From: Chitinophagaceae bacterium
GTDB taxonomy: Bacteria > Bacteroidota > Bacteroidia > Chitinophagales > Chitinophagaceae
Reading direction: 5' to 3'
Length of the DNA stretch: 41,373 bases
Assembly: GCA_025363355.1 (NCBI GenBank)
Contig: JANYEB010000077.1
Coordinates: forward strand, 1-41,373
The notes under the pieces are model-generated. The model was not told where the DNA came from. It did no database searches and saw only the letters and a program-made list of their open reading frames with translations. The stretch's first letter is position 1, and each line of letters starts with the position of its first letter. A program made the position numbers and the translations under genes. Below, piece by piece: positions 33,715-41,373 of the stretch.

Positions 33715-34560
33715 TTATAATTTTTGAATGAATAATGCCACTTTAAATGGCTGTCTATTTTCGTGAGAGTTAGCAGCATCAAAACCTGCAATATTTATTG
33801 TTGCAGTATCTTTATTACTGCCTGTTGCCTGTGCAATATTGTTTCCTGCTGTGTTTGCCTCTTTTAATTGAATTGAAATAGTATGTGCTGGCAATCCACT
33901 TTCTTCTTTTGTTAATAGGTGTTTCTTTTCTCCGCCAACAGACAAAGCTGTATTGTAAATTACATCCCAAACATTATTTGCAGGGTCTGCTGTAATTGCT
34001 GGATATTGCATACCAACTAAAACACGACCTCCCATATTTTCAGTGCCACCATTGCCATTACAAACAGCCCAACCATCTCGCTCTAATCTTCCTAAGCCAG
34101 CACTATCAAAGTTTGTAGTGATATAACTTGCATCGCAGAAAACTTGCTTAATGTCTCCAGTTAACCAAGTTCTATCAAGTTTTAATTTTTCCAATTCGTT
34201 ATATGATGACATTCTAACTAAGTCAGCAAACGCAAAATCGCCACTGTAATCACACACAGCAGTCTTCTCAAAAAATACAGATTTGTCAATCCCATCTTCA
34301 AACGTTGCATTAGTGCCTGTGTTGGTAATTTTGATGTATGTATTTTGTGCAGATTCAATAAACTTTATCACCTCGCCATTATAAATAAACCAACCATCTG
34401 CAACAGTTCCAGCAGCAACAGTCATTCCACCAACAATAACTTTGTTGCCAAAGCTTGCAGCAATAGCACTAATAGCTTCAGTATATCCAAGCTGCAAAAA
34501 AGCAAGAGCTTCTTGTGTAAATGGAAAGCCACCTGTATTTGTTAAATTAATTTGTCTCAT
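33715..34560 (-). CDS. Phage tail fibre/collar-like protein
   Basis: A 281-residue protein. The N-terminal half begins QINLTNTGGFPFTQEALAFLQ, seen at the base of fibre proteins in Bacteroidota phages. The C-terminal half resembles a tail-collar domain: GDIKQVFCDASY, GWAVCNGNGGTENMGGRVLVGM, GGEKKHLLTKEESGLPAHTI and ENRQPFKVALFIQKL. Such domains often bind receptors or chaperone fibre assembly. A REP-like palindrome (34583-34613) lies directly upstream. Confidence 0.75.
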   Translation of the reverse strand: MRQINLTNTGGFPFTQEALAFLQLGYTEAISAIAASFGNKVIVGGMTVAAGTVADGWFIYNGEVIKFIESAQNTYIKITNTGTNATFEDGIDKSVFFEKTAVCDYSGDFAFADLVRMSSYNELEKLKLDRTWLTGDIKQVFCDASYITTNFDSAGLGRLERDGWAVCNGNGGTENMGGRVLVGMQYPAITADPANNVWDVIYNTALSVGGEKKHLLTKEESGLPAHTISIQLKEANTAGNNIAQATGSNKDTATINIAGFDAANSHENRQPFKVALFIQKL

Positions 34561-34582
34561 AATTATATATTTTCCACTTTCA

Positions 34583-34613
34583 CCCTCTCCTTTTGGAGAG
34601 GGCTAGGGTGAGG
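34583..34613. repeat. REP-like palindrome, copy 1
   Basis: CCCTCTCC-tttt-GGAGAGGG followed by ctaGGGTGAGG. It matches copy 2 (38009-38039) at 29 of 31 positions. It directly abuts the stop of the 164-residue gene. The sequence resembles REP-type intergenic repeats I know from Bacteroidota genomes. Confidence 0.75.
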
Positions 34614-35108
34614 CTAAAAAGTTTCTAGTTTATATTTTCTGCTTGGTAATCTATAAGTATTTAAAAGGCTATTGATAACCGCTTCTTTATACTTTATACC
34701 TAAAGGCACATTAACAATAAAGTGATAAGTTATGGTTGTTATTTCTGCATCTTTATAAATAAAAGTTGGGTTGCTTTCTGCATCTAAATAAACTGGCAAT
34801 GGCACAAGCTCACTGCGTTTAAAAATGTATTTGCGTTTGCTTTTTTCGCCATCCGTTATATAAATCCTGCGTTGCACACTATCAAACTTATCGTTCAATA
34901 ATTTCTCTAATCTGCACACCTGAGAGTTAATTGATAGGTCGTAAAGCTTTTGCTTTCTAAAAGAAATAAACAAGCCGTGCAAACTGCTTATTGGCGACAC
35001 CAATGCTTTTAACAATGCAAACACTTTTGGCAAAAACAAACGAGCAGGAGTTAACCAGCTCACAAGCTTATTCCAATTAACATTATATACATTGCTATTA
35101 ATGGGCAT
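34614..35108 (-). CDS. Phage tail/baseplate protein (gpI-like position)
   Basis: A 164-residue protein with no signal peptide. It overlaps the 3' end of the baseplate J-like gene by 11 nt, the place where P2-like phages carry gpI, the tail-tip protein between gpJ and the fibre. A hydrophobic stretch at about 20-45 (LFLPKVFALLKALVSPISSL) may be an amphipathic helix. A C-terminal beta region ends LNTYRLPSRKYKLETF. Sequence alone does not give a family, so the gpI link rests on order. Confidence 0.5.
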   Translation of the reverse strand: MPINSNVYNVNWNKLVSWLTPARLFLPKVFALLKALVSPISSLHGLFISFRKQKLYDLSINSQVCRLEKLLNDKFDSVQRRIYITDGEKSKRKYIFKRSELVPLPVYLDAESNPTFIYKDAEITTITYHFIVNVPLGIKYKEAVINSLLNTYRLPSRKYKLETF

Positions 35109-35943
35109 AAGGAGTGTAGTTTAAAACAAGGTCGCTGTTGTTTATAATTCTTAGGTAGCCACTGGCAGGTATATAATAAGTTGTTACATCTTGATAGATG
35201 GATGATATGGTTGCCTTAACTCGAATGCTTTTTAAATTAGCATACACCACACCATCTACTTTTTGCAACACATCAACCAATGCTTGCAACGAAAATTCGC
35301 CATTGAATGGAAGGCTTTTTAAATAGTCTTTAACTGCATTTTTAACAGTCTCTATACCACTCAAAATATCAACGCCATTCTCATCCAATATCATTGCGTT
35401 GTATTGAATAGATATGTTAGCCAGCAAACTATCAGCAGCCTCATTTACGAAAGTTAAAAACACACCAGCATCTTTTATTTTGTGCATATAGCTTTGCAAT
35501 GCTGCAAGCTCTGTATTGCTCAAAGGCTCTAAATCGCTGCCATTATTTTTGGCAACTTTAATGGTTAAAATGTCTGCTCTATCAGTAACAGTGCAATGAG
35601 CCACCACTTTTGCTGTAGCAATATCACTTTCGCTTAAGCCTGTTGTGTCGTAGATATCCTGGTCTGCAATAAGGTCGTAACCAAACATAAAATCCAACAC
35701 TTTATTTGCATACCAATTAATGCGATGAGGTGTTTTGTTTGCAATGATGCTTTCAACATCTGCTTTATGTGTATCAAATATTTGCTCAAGCACAAACTGG
35801 CAAAAAGCAAACACATAAATAACCAAACGCTCCAAGCTAACAGCACTCCAAGTTGTGGGGTCAACAGTTTCGCCAATGGCAGCCATTTCACTAACATATT
35901 TGTTAGTGATAAGTGTTTTGATATTATCTAATGTTCGTGCCAT
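35098..35943 (-). CDS. Baseplate J-like protein
   Basis: A 281-residue protein. The N-terminal helical region (DPTTWSAVSLERLVIYVFAF), a middle part with VVAHCTVTDRADILTIKVA, and the C-terminal IETVKNAVKDYLKSLPFNGEFSL then LVDVLQKVDGVVYANLKSIR follow the baseplate J / gp47 pattern of contractile-tail phages. The protein forms part of the baseplate wedge. It lies 2 nt after the 101-residue gene. Confidence 0.8.
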   Translation of the reverse strand: MARTLDNIKTLITNKYVSEMAAIGETVDPTTWSAVSLERLVIYVFAFCQFVLEQIFDTHKADVESIIANKTPHRINWYANKVLDFMFGYDLIADQDIYDTTGLSESDIATAKVVAHCTVTDRADILTIKVAKNNGSDLEPLSNTELAALQSYMHKIKDAGVFLTFVNEAADSLLANISIQYNAMILDENGVDILSGIETVKNAVKDYLKSLPFNGEFSLQALVDVLQKVDGVVYANLKSIRVKATISSIYQDVTTYYIPASGYLRIINNSDLVLNYTPYAH

Positions 35944-35945
35944 AA

Positions 35946-36251
35946 TTATTCTATTATAAATTCATCACCAATACTCCAATAGTCAACGCCTTCAAGCTGT
36001 AATGTTTCAGATAAATCCTTTTTACTTGCTGGTATAAATTCCTTTCTATTCAATACAACTGCTATATTTCTAAATTCAAAATCAGCAGCTCCATCAATAG
36101 CCAAAACATCACCAGCAGTTAAATCATCTGTTAAGCTTTGGCTTTGCAAATTGGGCAACTCAAACACACGCTCAATTGTGCCAAAAGCCATTAATGCAAG
36201 ATCTAAATTTGTTTGATTATATTTAACTGGTATAGCTTGCATCAATTTCAA
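35946..36251 (-). CDS. Small phage tail protein (LysM-like)
   Basis: A 101-residue protein overlapping the preceding gene by 29 nt. The segment IERVFELPNLQSQSLTDDLTAGDVLAID resembles the LysM-like fold used by small tail or baseplate proteins, and the ending YWSIGDEFIIE is compatible. The assignment is by weak pattern and by position between the gp25-like and J-like genes. Confidence 0.5.
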   Translation of the reverse strand: MKLMQAIPVKYNQTNLDLALMAFGTIERVFELPNLQSQSLTDDLTAGDVLAIDGAADFEFRNIAVVLNRKEFIPASKKDLSETLQLEGVDYWSIGDEFIIE

Positions 36252-36504
36252 TTTTGCCGTTTTTCAATCCACACTTTGTAACATTCATTCCATCAGCAGT
36301 AAAGCACTTTCTAATCTCTTGCAACAGCCCTGCTGTGTCTTCACTCTCTAAATAATTCATTACACCAACTGTTGCCGTTGGGTTTTCTTTAATGCCACCT
36401 TTATCAATAACCAACAATAGCTCTTGATGCTGCTTAGTGCTTTCGCCTCTTTGCAGGGGAAAAGCCAAATCGCCATTTTCGTCTAGTAATAAATCCTGCA
36501 TCAT
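36223..36504 (-). CDS. Baseplate wedge protein (gp25/gpW-like)
   Basis: A 93-residue protein. LLLDENGDLAFPLQRGESTKQHQELLLV and the following GIKENPTATVGVMNYLE match the small gp46/gp25-type baseplate proteins in Mu-like and Bacteroidota phages. The start overlaps the preceding spike gene by 4 nt. It probably links the wedge to the hub. Confidence 0.65.
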   Translation of the reverse strand: MMQDLLLDENGDLAFPLQRGESTKQHQELLLVIDKGGIKENPTATVGVMNYLESEDTAGLLQEIRKCFTADGMNVTKCGLKNGKIEIDASYTS

Positions 36505-36998
36505 TCTAAAATAATATTAACCCTTTTTTGTATTGTTGTAAATGCTGGCAAATTCATAGGAACTCCACTTGGTGTACCTTCAGCATTACAGAGAACTGTT
36601 AACCCACTTATTGCTTTAAACATATCATCCATACAACTTTTTAAACTGTCATTGCCTTTGCTGATTTTTACACCAGCTGCTGTAACTTCAAACAGCGTTT
36701 TGCCAATCTTTAAACGGTATTTAACTACCTCTTCAGCACTTACCAAATACCACTCATTATCGTTTTCAATTCTTGCACACAAAGCATATTTATTAACCTT
36801 GGGAATTATCATTAATCCGTCAGCCCTAGTAAGCACTGGTGAAAGCCTAACATTTGGATATTCTAACCCATCATCCTCTACAATACAAGTCTGCTCATCT
36901 TCATTCACACTTTTAACAATACCCAGCATTGTTGGCTGTGGAGCTCCAGCACTGCACCATTCTTTCAACTTTTGCCTTATCTCGTCAATCCTGCTCAT
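36501..36998 (-). CDS. Baseplate spike/assembly protein (gpV/gp45-like)
   Basis: A 165-residue protein. MLGIVKSVNEDEQTCIVEDD followed by YPNVRLSPVL and a run of beta-strands fits the OB-fold plus beta-helix spike proteins of contractile tails. Its C-terminus (ILE) is in the usual position for a trimeric tip. It overlaps both neighbours by 4 nt, in the normal hub-spike-wedge order. Confidence 0.72.
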   Translation of the reverse strand: MSRIDEIRQKLKEWCSAGAPQPTMLGIVKSVNEDEQTCIVEDDGLEYPNVRLSPVLTRADGLMIIPKVNKYALCARIENDNEWYLVSAEEVVKYRLKIGKTLFEVTAAGVKISKGNDSLKSCMDDMFKAISGLTVLCNAEGTPSGVPMNLPAFTTIQKRVNIILE

Positions 36999-37993
36999 TT
37001 GTGTGTATTATCATTTAAAGCATAACTAATTTTAACCTCTTGCCTGCCGCCACCACTTTTGCTGTAAGAGCCACTAACACCTTCAACAAAAAATAAACCC
37101 TGCCTTTCGTTGAATTTTTTGTCTATCAATTCATCTGTCATTCCTGGTTCAACATAAGGCTCTAAAAAACCAGTTATTGAACCGCTATAACCAATTCTGT
37201 TTTCAATAAGCTGTGCATCGTTAGCAGCATGCTGTTTGTCTGCTGCATTGGTCATTATTGTTTTCTTGGTTTTAACATCGCCAGCCTTAACAACATTTTT
37301 TGCTTTGGTTTTATGCTTTACACCAGTTGGCAATCTTGTCTCCAGTTCTATATGCACTATGCTACCTGTGTATGTATTTAAAACCAAATTGCTATCGTTT
37401 GCCACATTCCAATTCAACCTGTGCTTTACAACTTCCCCTTTATAAGTTGCTCTCCAACCAACATACAACTCATCAAAAAAGAAGTAAACAGTTAAAAAAT
37501 ATTTCTCCTTTATCCATTCCAATATTTGAAGAGCTGTGTAGTGTTTAAATTGTGCTGGCTCAAAATCTATTTTGTTTGGCATCTTACTACTCAACTTTAT
37601 ATCAGTGCCTTTTATCAACTCTTGCAAAACCTTTTTAACTGTTGTTTTACCAAAACTTAAATTGGTGTAAAACTTTTTGCGTAGTTGATAGGCATAACCC
37701 TCACAACTTATTTCAACAGGTATTTTAAAGTCCACACGATTCACAAAACCTTTAAAAACCGTTTTATTTCTGCCATTGTAGCCAACTGCAAACTGTACTT
37801 TTAAACCTTCCTTTATTTGGTCGCCAGTTCTAACTATTTTGTAAGTATTATCTGCATTCTTCATCCTGCACATTGCAGGCACTACAATAGTTGCAGTATC
37901 AAACAAATTATCTATATTCCTGTCCCATTTTAAAGAGCTAGGTTTAACAGCTTCGTAGCCCTCAAACTCAATATTGCCAGTCATTATAAACAT
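36995..37993 (-). CDS. Phage tail hub/late control protein (gpD-like)
   Basis: A 332-residue protein. The opening NIEFEGYEAVKPSSLKWDRNIDN, VGYNGRNKTVFKGFVNRVDF, VEISCEGYAYQLRKKF and the ending KSGGGRQEVKISYALN follow the gpD/gp27-like baseplate hub pattern. A Met at residue 4 is an alternative start. The second REP-like palindrome lies between this gene and the 201-residue gene. Confidence 0.72.
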   Translation of the reverse strand: MFIMTGNIEFEGYEAVKPSSLKWDRNIDNLFDTATIVVPAMCRMKNADNTYKIVRTGDQIKEGLKVQFAVGYNGRNKTVFKGFVNRVDFKIPVEISCEGYAYQLRKKFYTNLSFGKTTVKKVLQELIKGTDIKLSSKMPNKIDFEPAQFKHYTALQILEWIKEKYFLTVYFFFDELYVGWRATYKGEVVKHRLNWNVANDSNLVLNTYTGSIVHIELETRLPTGVKHKTKAKNVVKAGDVKTKKTIMTNAADKQHAANDAQLIENRIGYSGSITGFLEPYVEPGMTDELIDKKFNERQGLFFVEGVSGSYSKSGGGRQEVKISYALNDNTHK

Positions 37994-38008
37994 ATCAATC
38001 CTTTTTCT

Positions 38009-38039
38009 CCCTCTCCTTTTGGAGAGGGTTGGGGTGAGG
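38009..38039. repeat. REP-like palindrome, copy 2
   Basis: CCCTCTCC-tttt-GGAGAGGG followed by ttgGGGTGAGG, 29 of 31 identical to copy 1 at 34583 and in the same orientation. It lies 3 nt beyond the stop of the 201-residue gene. Confidence 0.75.
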
Positions 38040-38042
38040 CTA

Positions 38043-38648
38043 TTACTTCACTATTAAATCAAATACACTATCACTTTCAAATTGCAACACAAAAGGTCTC
38101 ATTGTTTTTTTGCCCCCTTCCACTTCAGGCAATTCAAAACTGTTAATCACAACAGCATCGGTTGCATCTAAAAAAAATCCTGTTAAGGCATTCTCTAAAA
38201 AACAACGCTCGTTACTTTCAAAAAACTGTTTTAATAGTTTTAAATCAGCTTCAGGGAAAACCCTGTTTTGCTTATCAATAAAAAAACCTTTGATGGTAAT
38301 TTTATAATCGTCTATGCTAAACAACTCTTTCACACTTCCTCTTCTTTCACTTAATGGCGTTCTAATAAATGACTTGCTGCCTGTTAATCTTATGGTTGAA
38401 TAAGGCAAAAAAAATGTTGTGCCATTCTCAAACTTTAATCTAGTAGGCAACCATATTTCTACGCCTAAATGCTGCTCACTTAACACACCTCCTAAAACTG
38501 TATTTGTTTTTGATGATGCAGCAGGGAAAGACACACTACCATCAGCAGTAATTGGCGTAGCATCATTTTTAAACGCACCACCAACAACAGGTTTTGTTCC
38601 AAAATACTGTTGATATAATTGCTGTATGTCAAATGCTATTGTACTCAT
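38043..38648 (-). CDS. Phage tail protein (DUF6046-like)
   Basis: A 201-residue protein of a type found between tape measure and hub in Bacteroidota phages; I believe it is DUF6046, by recall rather than search. Features are LYQQYFGTKPVVGG, GVEIWLPTRLKFENGTTFFL, SKSFIRTPLSERRGSVKELF and the C-terminal FVLQFESDSVFDL. Its role is presumably tail hub or initiator. Its ATG overlaps the tape measure stop by one base. Confidence 0.62.
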   Translation of the reverse strand: MSTIAFDIQQLYQQYFGTKPVVGGAFKNDATPITADGSVSFPAASSKTNTVLGGVLSEQHLGVEIWLPTRLKFENGTTFFLPYSTIRLTGSKSFIRTPLSERRGSVKELFSIDDYKITIKGFFIDKQNRVFPEADLKLLKQFFESNERCFLENALTGFFLDATDAVVINSFELPEVEGGKKTMRPFVLQFESDSVFDLIVK

Positions 38649-40642
38649 TATCCTTGCACAGTTGCCCCACTATTTAAGATTCTTAAAAACATTTCCTCCA
38701 GTTGCTTTTGTATATCATCAACGCCTTCTTTTAAACTGCCAGCGTGCAGCTCCAGTTTATCCATAAACTTTACACCATGAATATTGATAGTTCTAACACC
38801 ACCACTTGCAACACTTTTCCCAATAGCTCCAGCTTCAACCTTTGCAGCATCAGCAGCACTGGTGTCAGTAGATTTGGTAGGAAACATTTTGTTTCTAAGT
38901 GTAGCTACATCGTATTTATCTATCTGCTGCCTTGGTTTTAAAGTGTTGAAGTATTCAAACTCTTTTATAAATTCTTGTTTGGCTTTGGAGTTTTTACCAA
39001 ACCTTTCTTTCATTGCATCAGCAGAACCAAACAAACCACTTGCTTGAGAAGCGATATCTTTTAACTCCTTAATCTTTAAACTTTCTTGCTGCCCCTTTAA
39101 TGGACTTTTCCAGCTATCAGCAGCACCTTGAAAATCGTTAGCATCTTTTTCTAATCTAGCTGCTGTTTTTTCATCTGATGCACCAAAAAGCCAAGACTTT
39201 GCAATATCGCCAGCATCTAAATTTTTATATGCTAAATCTCTATGCCCAGCCTTTAATAAACTTGCTGCCAATTTCATTCTGTTGGCACGGCTTTCTTGAG
39301 ATGTTATTTTGCCTTTATAATCGTCAACAATCTCTTTGTTTGTAGCTAGTGAAATTCTTTTATCATAAGCTTTATTTACATCGCCTAAAATGCCAAGTAA
39401 CTCACTGTTTTTTATCTTTTCAACATCAATTTTGCCAAACAATTCAGGGTATGTTTGCACCAACTCCTGAAGCTTTGTTTTACGCAGCTCACTTCCTTCA
39501 TTTAATGCAGTTATGGTAGTAACAAGTTGCCCAATTTTAGCCTGCTCAACTGTGGCTTGAGAACTTGCTTTTTCTAAAGCTGTTGCAATGCCAAGAATTC
39601 CTGTTGCAGCCTCCATAGCAGCAGATGCAATTGGCATTAACCAACCACCAAACTTTATTTTAAAGGCTTCCCATTGCCCTTCCATTACTTTCATTTTACC
39701 ATAAGCAGTTTGCCCAATGGTGTCCATCATATTGGCAAACTTGCCACCCTTGCCAGTTGCAATTTCAAAAGCTTTTGCAACCATATTGCTACTAATAGCT
39801 CCTTTCTCCATTGCCTCCTTCAGTTGCCCAACACTCATTTTTTGCTTAAACCCAAACTCCTGCCATTTCTCACTCATTGTTTGCAATGGATTGAAACCTG
39901 CATTGATGTATTGCAGTAAATCCTGCCCCATCAATTTGCCAGCAGCTTGCGTTTGTGCAAAGGCTAGTGTTAAACTTTCAAAACGCTGACTGTCGCCCAT
40001 TGCAACATCACCCAACTGTTTAACAATTGGCATTACCCTTTCTGAAGCAATACCAAAACCCATTAATGTTTGACCAGCTTTAAAAACTTCTGGTCCTAAT
40101 ATGGTGTCCTGTTGTAATTTATTTAAACCACCTGCAAGCTCACGACCTTTTGAAGCATTACCAGCTAAAACTTCATAGCTTTTATTGGTAGCTCCAAAAT
40201 TCATTGCAGCATTAACGCTGCTACCAGCAAGCATTAAACCACCAGTTAACAATGCAGCTGGTGCAAAACGACTAAACATTCCTCCTAAACCTAAATTCAT
40301 TCCACCACCTGAGCTGCTGGCGTTTCTGTTTGGATTGCCTATATGCTTTTCAATTTCTCTGTTTAAATCCCTAAGCTCTCTTGTAGCTGCTTTAATTTGT
40401 GATGTAGATGTGCTGCTAGATATTACCTGCTCTAATTGCTTTGCTTTATTGCGTAGCATATCGTAGCTACTAGCAAGTGTGGTGTTGCGTTGAGCAAGTG
40501 TGTTCATACTTGCCTGAGCTCTGTTAGCAGCTGCTTGCACAGTAGAAAAATTAGTCCTAGCAGATTGTGCAACTCGCACAAATCCGCTGCTCATCATATC
40601 CTTGAGCTTCAGGTAAAATTCTAATGTATTGTTATTTGCCAC
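38648..40642 (-). CDS. Phage tail tape measure protein
   Basis: A 664-residue protein starting at GTG. The N-terminus (about 1-115) is a coiled coil. The tape-measure domain follows (about 150-340): MNFGATNKSYEVLAGNAS, QDLLQYINAGFNPLQTMSEK, KEAMEKGAISSNMVAKAFE and WEAFKIKFGGWLMPIA. A glycine/alanine-rich hydrophobic stretch at 120-150 and further helices complete it. It sets tail length and is ejected with the DNA. A GTG start fits the tight packing: it overlaps the end of the upstream -1 frame. Confidence 0.9.
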   Translation of the reverse strand: MANNNTLEFYLKLKDMMSSGFVRVAQSARTNFSTVQAAANRAQASMNTLAQRNTTLASSYDMLRNKAKQLEQVISSSTSTSQIKAATRELRDLNREIEKHIGNPNRNASSSGGGMNLGLGGMFSRFAPAALLTGGLMLAGSSVNAAMNFGATNKSYEVLAGNASKGRELAGGLNKLQQDTILGPEVFKAGQTLMGFGIASERVMPIVKQLGDVAMGDSQRFESLTLAFAQTQAAGKLMGQDLLQYINAGFNPLQTMSEKWQEFGFKQKMSVGQLKEAMEKGAISSNMVAKAFEIATGKGGKFANMMDTIGQTAYGKMKVMEGQWEAFKIKFGGWLMPIASAAMEAATGILGIATALEKASSQATVEQAKIGQLVTTITALNEGSELRKTKLQELVQTYPELFGKIDVEKIKNSELLGILGDVNKAYDKRISLATNKEIVDDYKGKITSQESRANRMKLAASLLKAGHRDLAYKNLDAGDIAKSWLFGASDEKTAARLEKDANDFQGAADSWKSPLKGQQESLKIKELKDIASQASGLFGSADAMKERFGKNSKAKQEFIKEFEYFNTLKPRQQIDKYDVATLRNKMFPTKSTDTSAADAAKVEAGAIGKSVASGGVRTINIHGVKFMDKLELHAGSLKEGVDDIQKQLEEMFLRILNSGATVQG

Positions 40643-40859
40643 CTATTAAGTTGTTTATTGTTTCAGCCAAATTTTTGTCAGATTCTAAACTTCTAATTCT
40701 GTTGATATGTGCAATTTTCATTGCTAATTTATCATAGGTCATAAGTGAAGCATCCTGACCTGTGTAGTATTCCACCATTGTTTGAAAAAAGCCGAGAACA
40801 TCGTCCTCGGCTTTTTTTGATGCTTCACTTATCGCTTTACGAAGGCAGTTGTAATGCCG
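40632..40859 (-). CDS. Tail-assembly chaperone extension, probably made by -1 frameshift
   Basis: The -1 frame relative to the 150-residue gene is open from 40859 to a stop at 40632. It encodes protein-like sequence (ISEASKKAEDDVLGFFQ, then TMVEYYTGQDASLMTYDKL, ending NNLIGGK). The only ATG (40778) would give 48 residues and drop a well-formed part. In tailed phages the two frames before the tape measure gene are often joined by a programmed -1 slip (lambda G/GT). A possible slip site, A_AAG, lies at 40838-40835, three codons before the upstream stop. A perfect 12-bp hairpin (40785-40817) lies about 20 nt downstream of that stop. Confidence 0.6.
   Translation of the reverse strand, partial: RHYNCLRKAISEASKKAEDDVLGFFQTMVEYYTGQDASLMTYDKLAMKIAHINRIRSLESDKNLAETINNLIGGK
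40785..40817. terminator. Terminator-like hairpin inside the tail-chaperone frames
   Basis: AAAAAAGCCGAG and CTCGGCTTTTTT form a perfect 12-bp stem with a 9-nt loop and T runs on both strands. It lies within the -1 frame, so it may be a frameshift stimulator, an attenuator, or a true partial terminator. Confidence 0.7.
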
Positions 40860-41281
40860 TCAACCATTTTGTTAAATTCAGGAGCTGCACTTAAAAAAGC
40901 CCTTTCATTTGTGATGATGTAGTTTCCTTCATCATCATCATTCAGCAAAGTTTCTCGCATCATAAATTCTACGTAAACATAAAACCCCTGTGCAAGCTTT
41001 TCTTGTGCATTGTTCATTATATGTCTATCAACAATTTTAAAGATGCCCAGCTTTTCAACTGTAGTAACAACTTCAATGTCGCTAACTTCTTTCTCAACAT
41101 TTTTACCCTCCACAATCTCTGTTACTTTTTTCTTGTTAACGTTAATTACTTCAGATAAAACTGGTAGATACCAAACCTCTTGGAAATCTTTTTCCCATTG
41201 GTTAATTTTTGATAAACCATATTTTTCAATGGCGTAAGCCTCGCATTTGGCTTTAATTTGTTCTGCTGTTGCTGTTATCAT
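40829..41281 (-). CDS. Phage tail assembly chaperone (G-like)
   Basis: A 150-residue, helical, acidic protein with no signal peptide, located directly upstream of the tape measure gene, the usual place for the tail chaperone. It has no family motif I can name; the call rests on order, size, composition and the overlapping -1 frame. The opening ITATAEQIKAKCEAYAIEKYG and the ending DGITTAFVKR are well-formed. Confidence 0.6.
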   Translation of the reverse strand: MITATAEQIKAKCEAYAIEKYGLSKINQWEKDFQEVWYLPVLSEVINVNKKKVTEIVEGKNVEKEVSDIEVVTTVEKLGIFKIVDRHIMNNAQEKLAQGFYVYVEFMMRETLLNDDDEGNYIITNERAFLSAAPEFNKMVDGITTAFVKR

Positions 41282-41320
41282 TTTTGCTGTTTAAATGGTG
41301 GTTAAATAAGATTTAAAAAC

Positions 41321-41373
41321 CTACTTAGTAGTAATTTTTATAGCAATAAAAGGCAGGTTAACTTGCATTTGTT
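41321..41373 (-). CDS. Phage protein, C-terminal end only
   Basis: The minus-strand frame entering from the right edge ends at TAG (41321-41323) and gives QMQVNLPFIAIKITTK. This position, ahead of the chaperone, usually holds the tail tube or a related structural protein, but 16 residues cannot settle it. Confidence 0.4.
   Translation of the reverse strand, partial: QMQVNLPFIAIKITTK

Noticed and set aside
40913-40919. T_TTT_TTA heptamer in the tail chaperone gene as the frameshift site
   Set aside because: A -1 slip here meets TGA within a few codons, before the open part of the -1 frame begins.

Overview
The window looks like a chromosomal segment of a low-GC Bacteroidota member, most likely of the Chitinophagaceae. 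The evidence is Bacteroidota-type promoters (TTTG near -33 and TAnnTTTG near -7) ahead of several genes, a SusC/SusD starch-uptake locus, a secreted amylase with a type IX secretion C-terminal domain, the gliding protein GldC, Bacteroidota-style lipoprotein signals, and a REP-like palindrome of a kind I associate with this phylum. The species cannot be fixed from the sequence alone.

Region 1 (1-5870, minus strand) holds housekeeping and envelope genes: murA (cut by the window edge, with Asp at the fosfomycin-target Cys position), mutL (with an altered endonuclease motif), an outer-membrane beta-barrel protein, a TlpA-like thiol-disulfide protein and rnhB. An intergenic array of thirteen ~21-bp units (5897-6169) separates them from ctaA and uppS on the plus strand.

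Region 2 (8236-18753, plus strand) is a starch/glucan utilisation locus. It has a Nudix-fold regulator lacking the catalytic glutamates, a secreted GH13 amylase, SusC, SusD and two SusE/SusF-type lipoproteins carrying one and two C-terminal glycan-binding modules, closed by a strong terminator. A Bacteroidota promoter and two interlocking dyads lie ahead of the amylase gene.

Region 3 (18808-29287) is mixed core genome: a YicC-type RNase, an MBOAT/SGNH acyltransferase pair, a DUF4197 protein, gldC, a YqeY-like protein, a CvpA-family protein, an alpha/beta hydrolase, a CBS-domain protein, a lipid kinase, fabH, a NifU-like protein and tRNA-Phe.

Region 4 (29288-41373) begins with a 690-bp gene-poor stretch holding a second ~21-bp array. 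A small plus-strand gene and a highly structured element with a possible pseudoknot follow. Then comes the end of a prophage late operon on the minus strand. In transcription order it encodes a cut-off protein, a tail-assembly chaperone with a likely -1 frameshift extension, a tape measure, hub, spike and baseplate proteins, fibre proteins, two proteins with Sec signal peptides, and a Dam-type adenine methyltransferase. The baseplate set suggests a contractile (myovirus-like) tail. The prophage continues beyond the right edge; capsid genes and integrase are not in view.

The least explained signals are the two arrays (5897-6169 and 29543-29836). They differ in sequence but share a period of 21 bp (two DNA helical turns) and carry short dyads centred at about that spacing. 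The structured element at 30239-30351 is the next most unusual.
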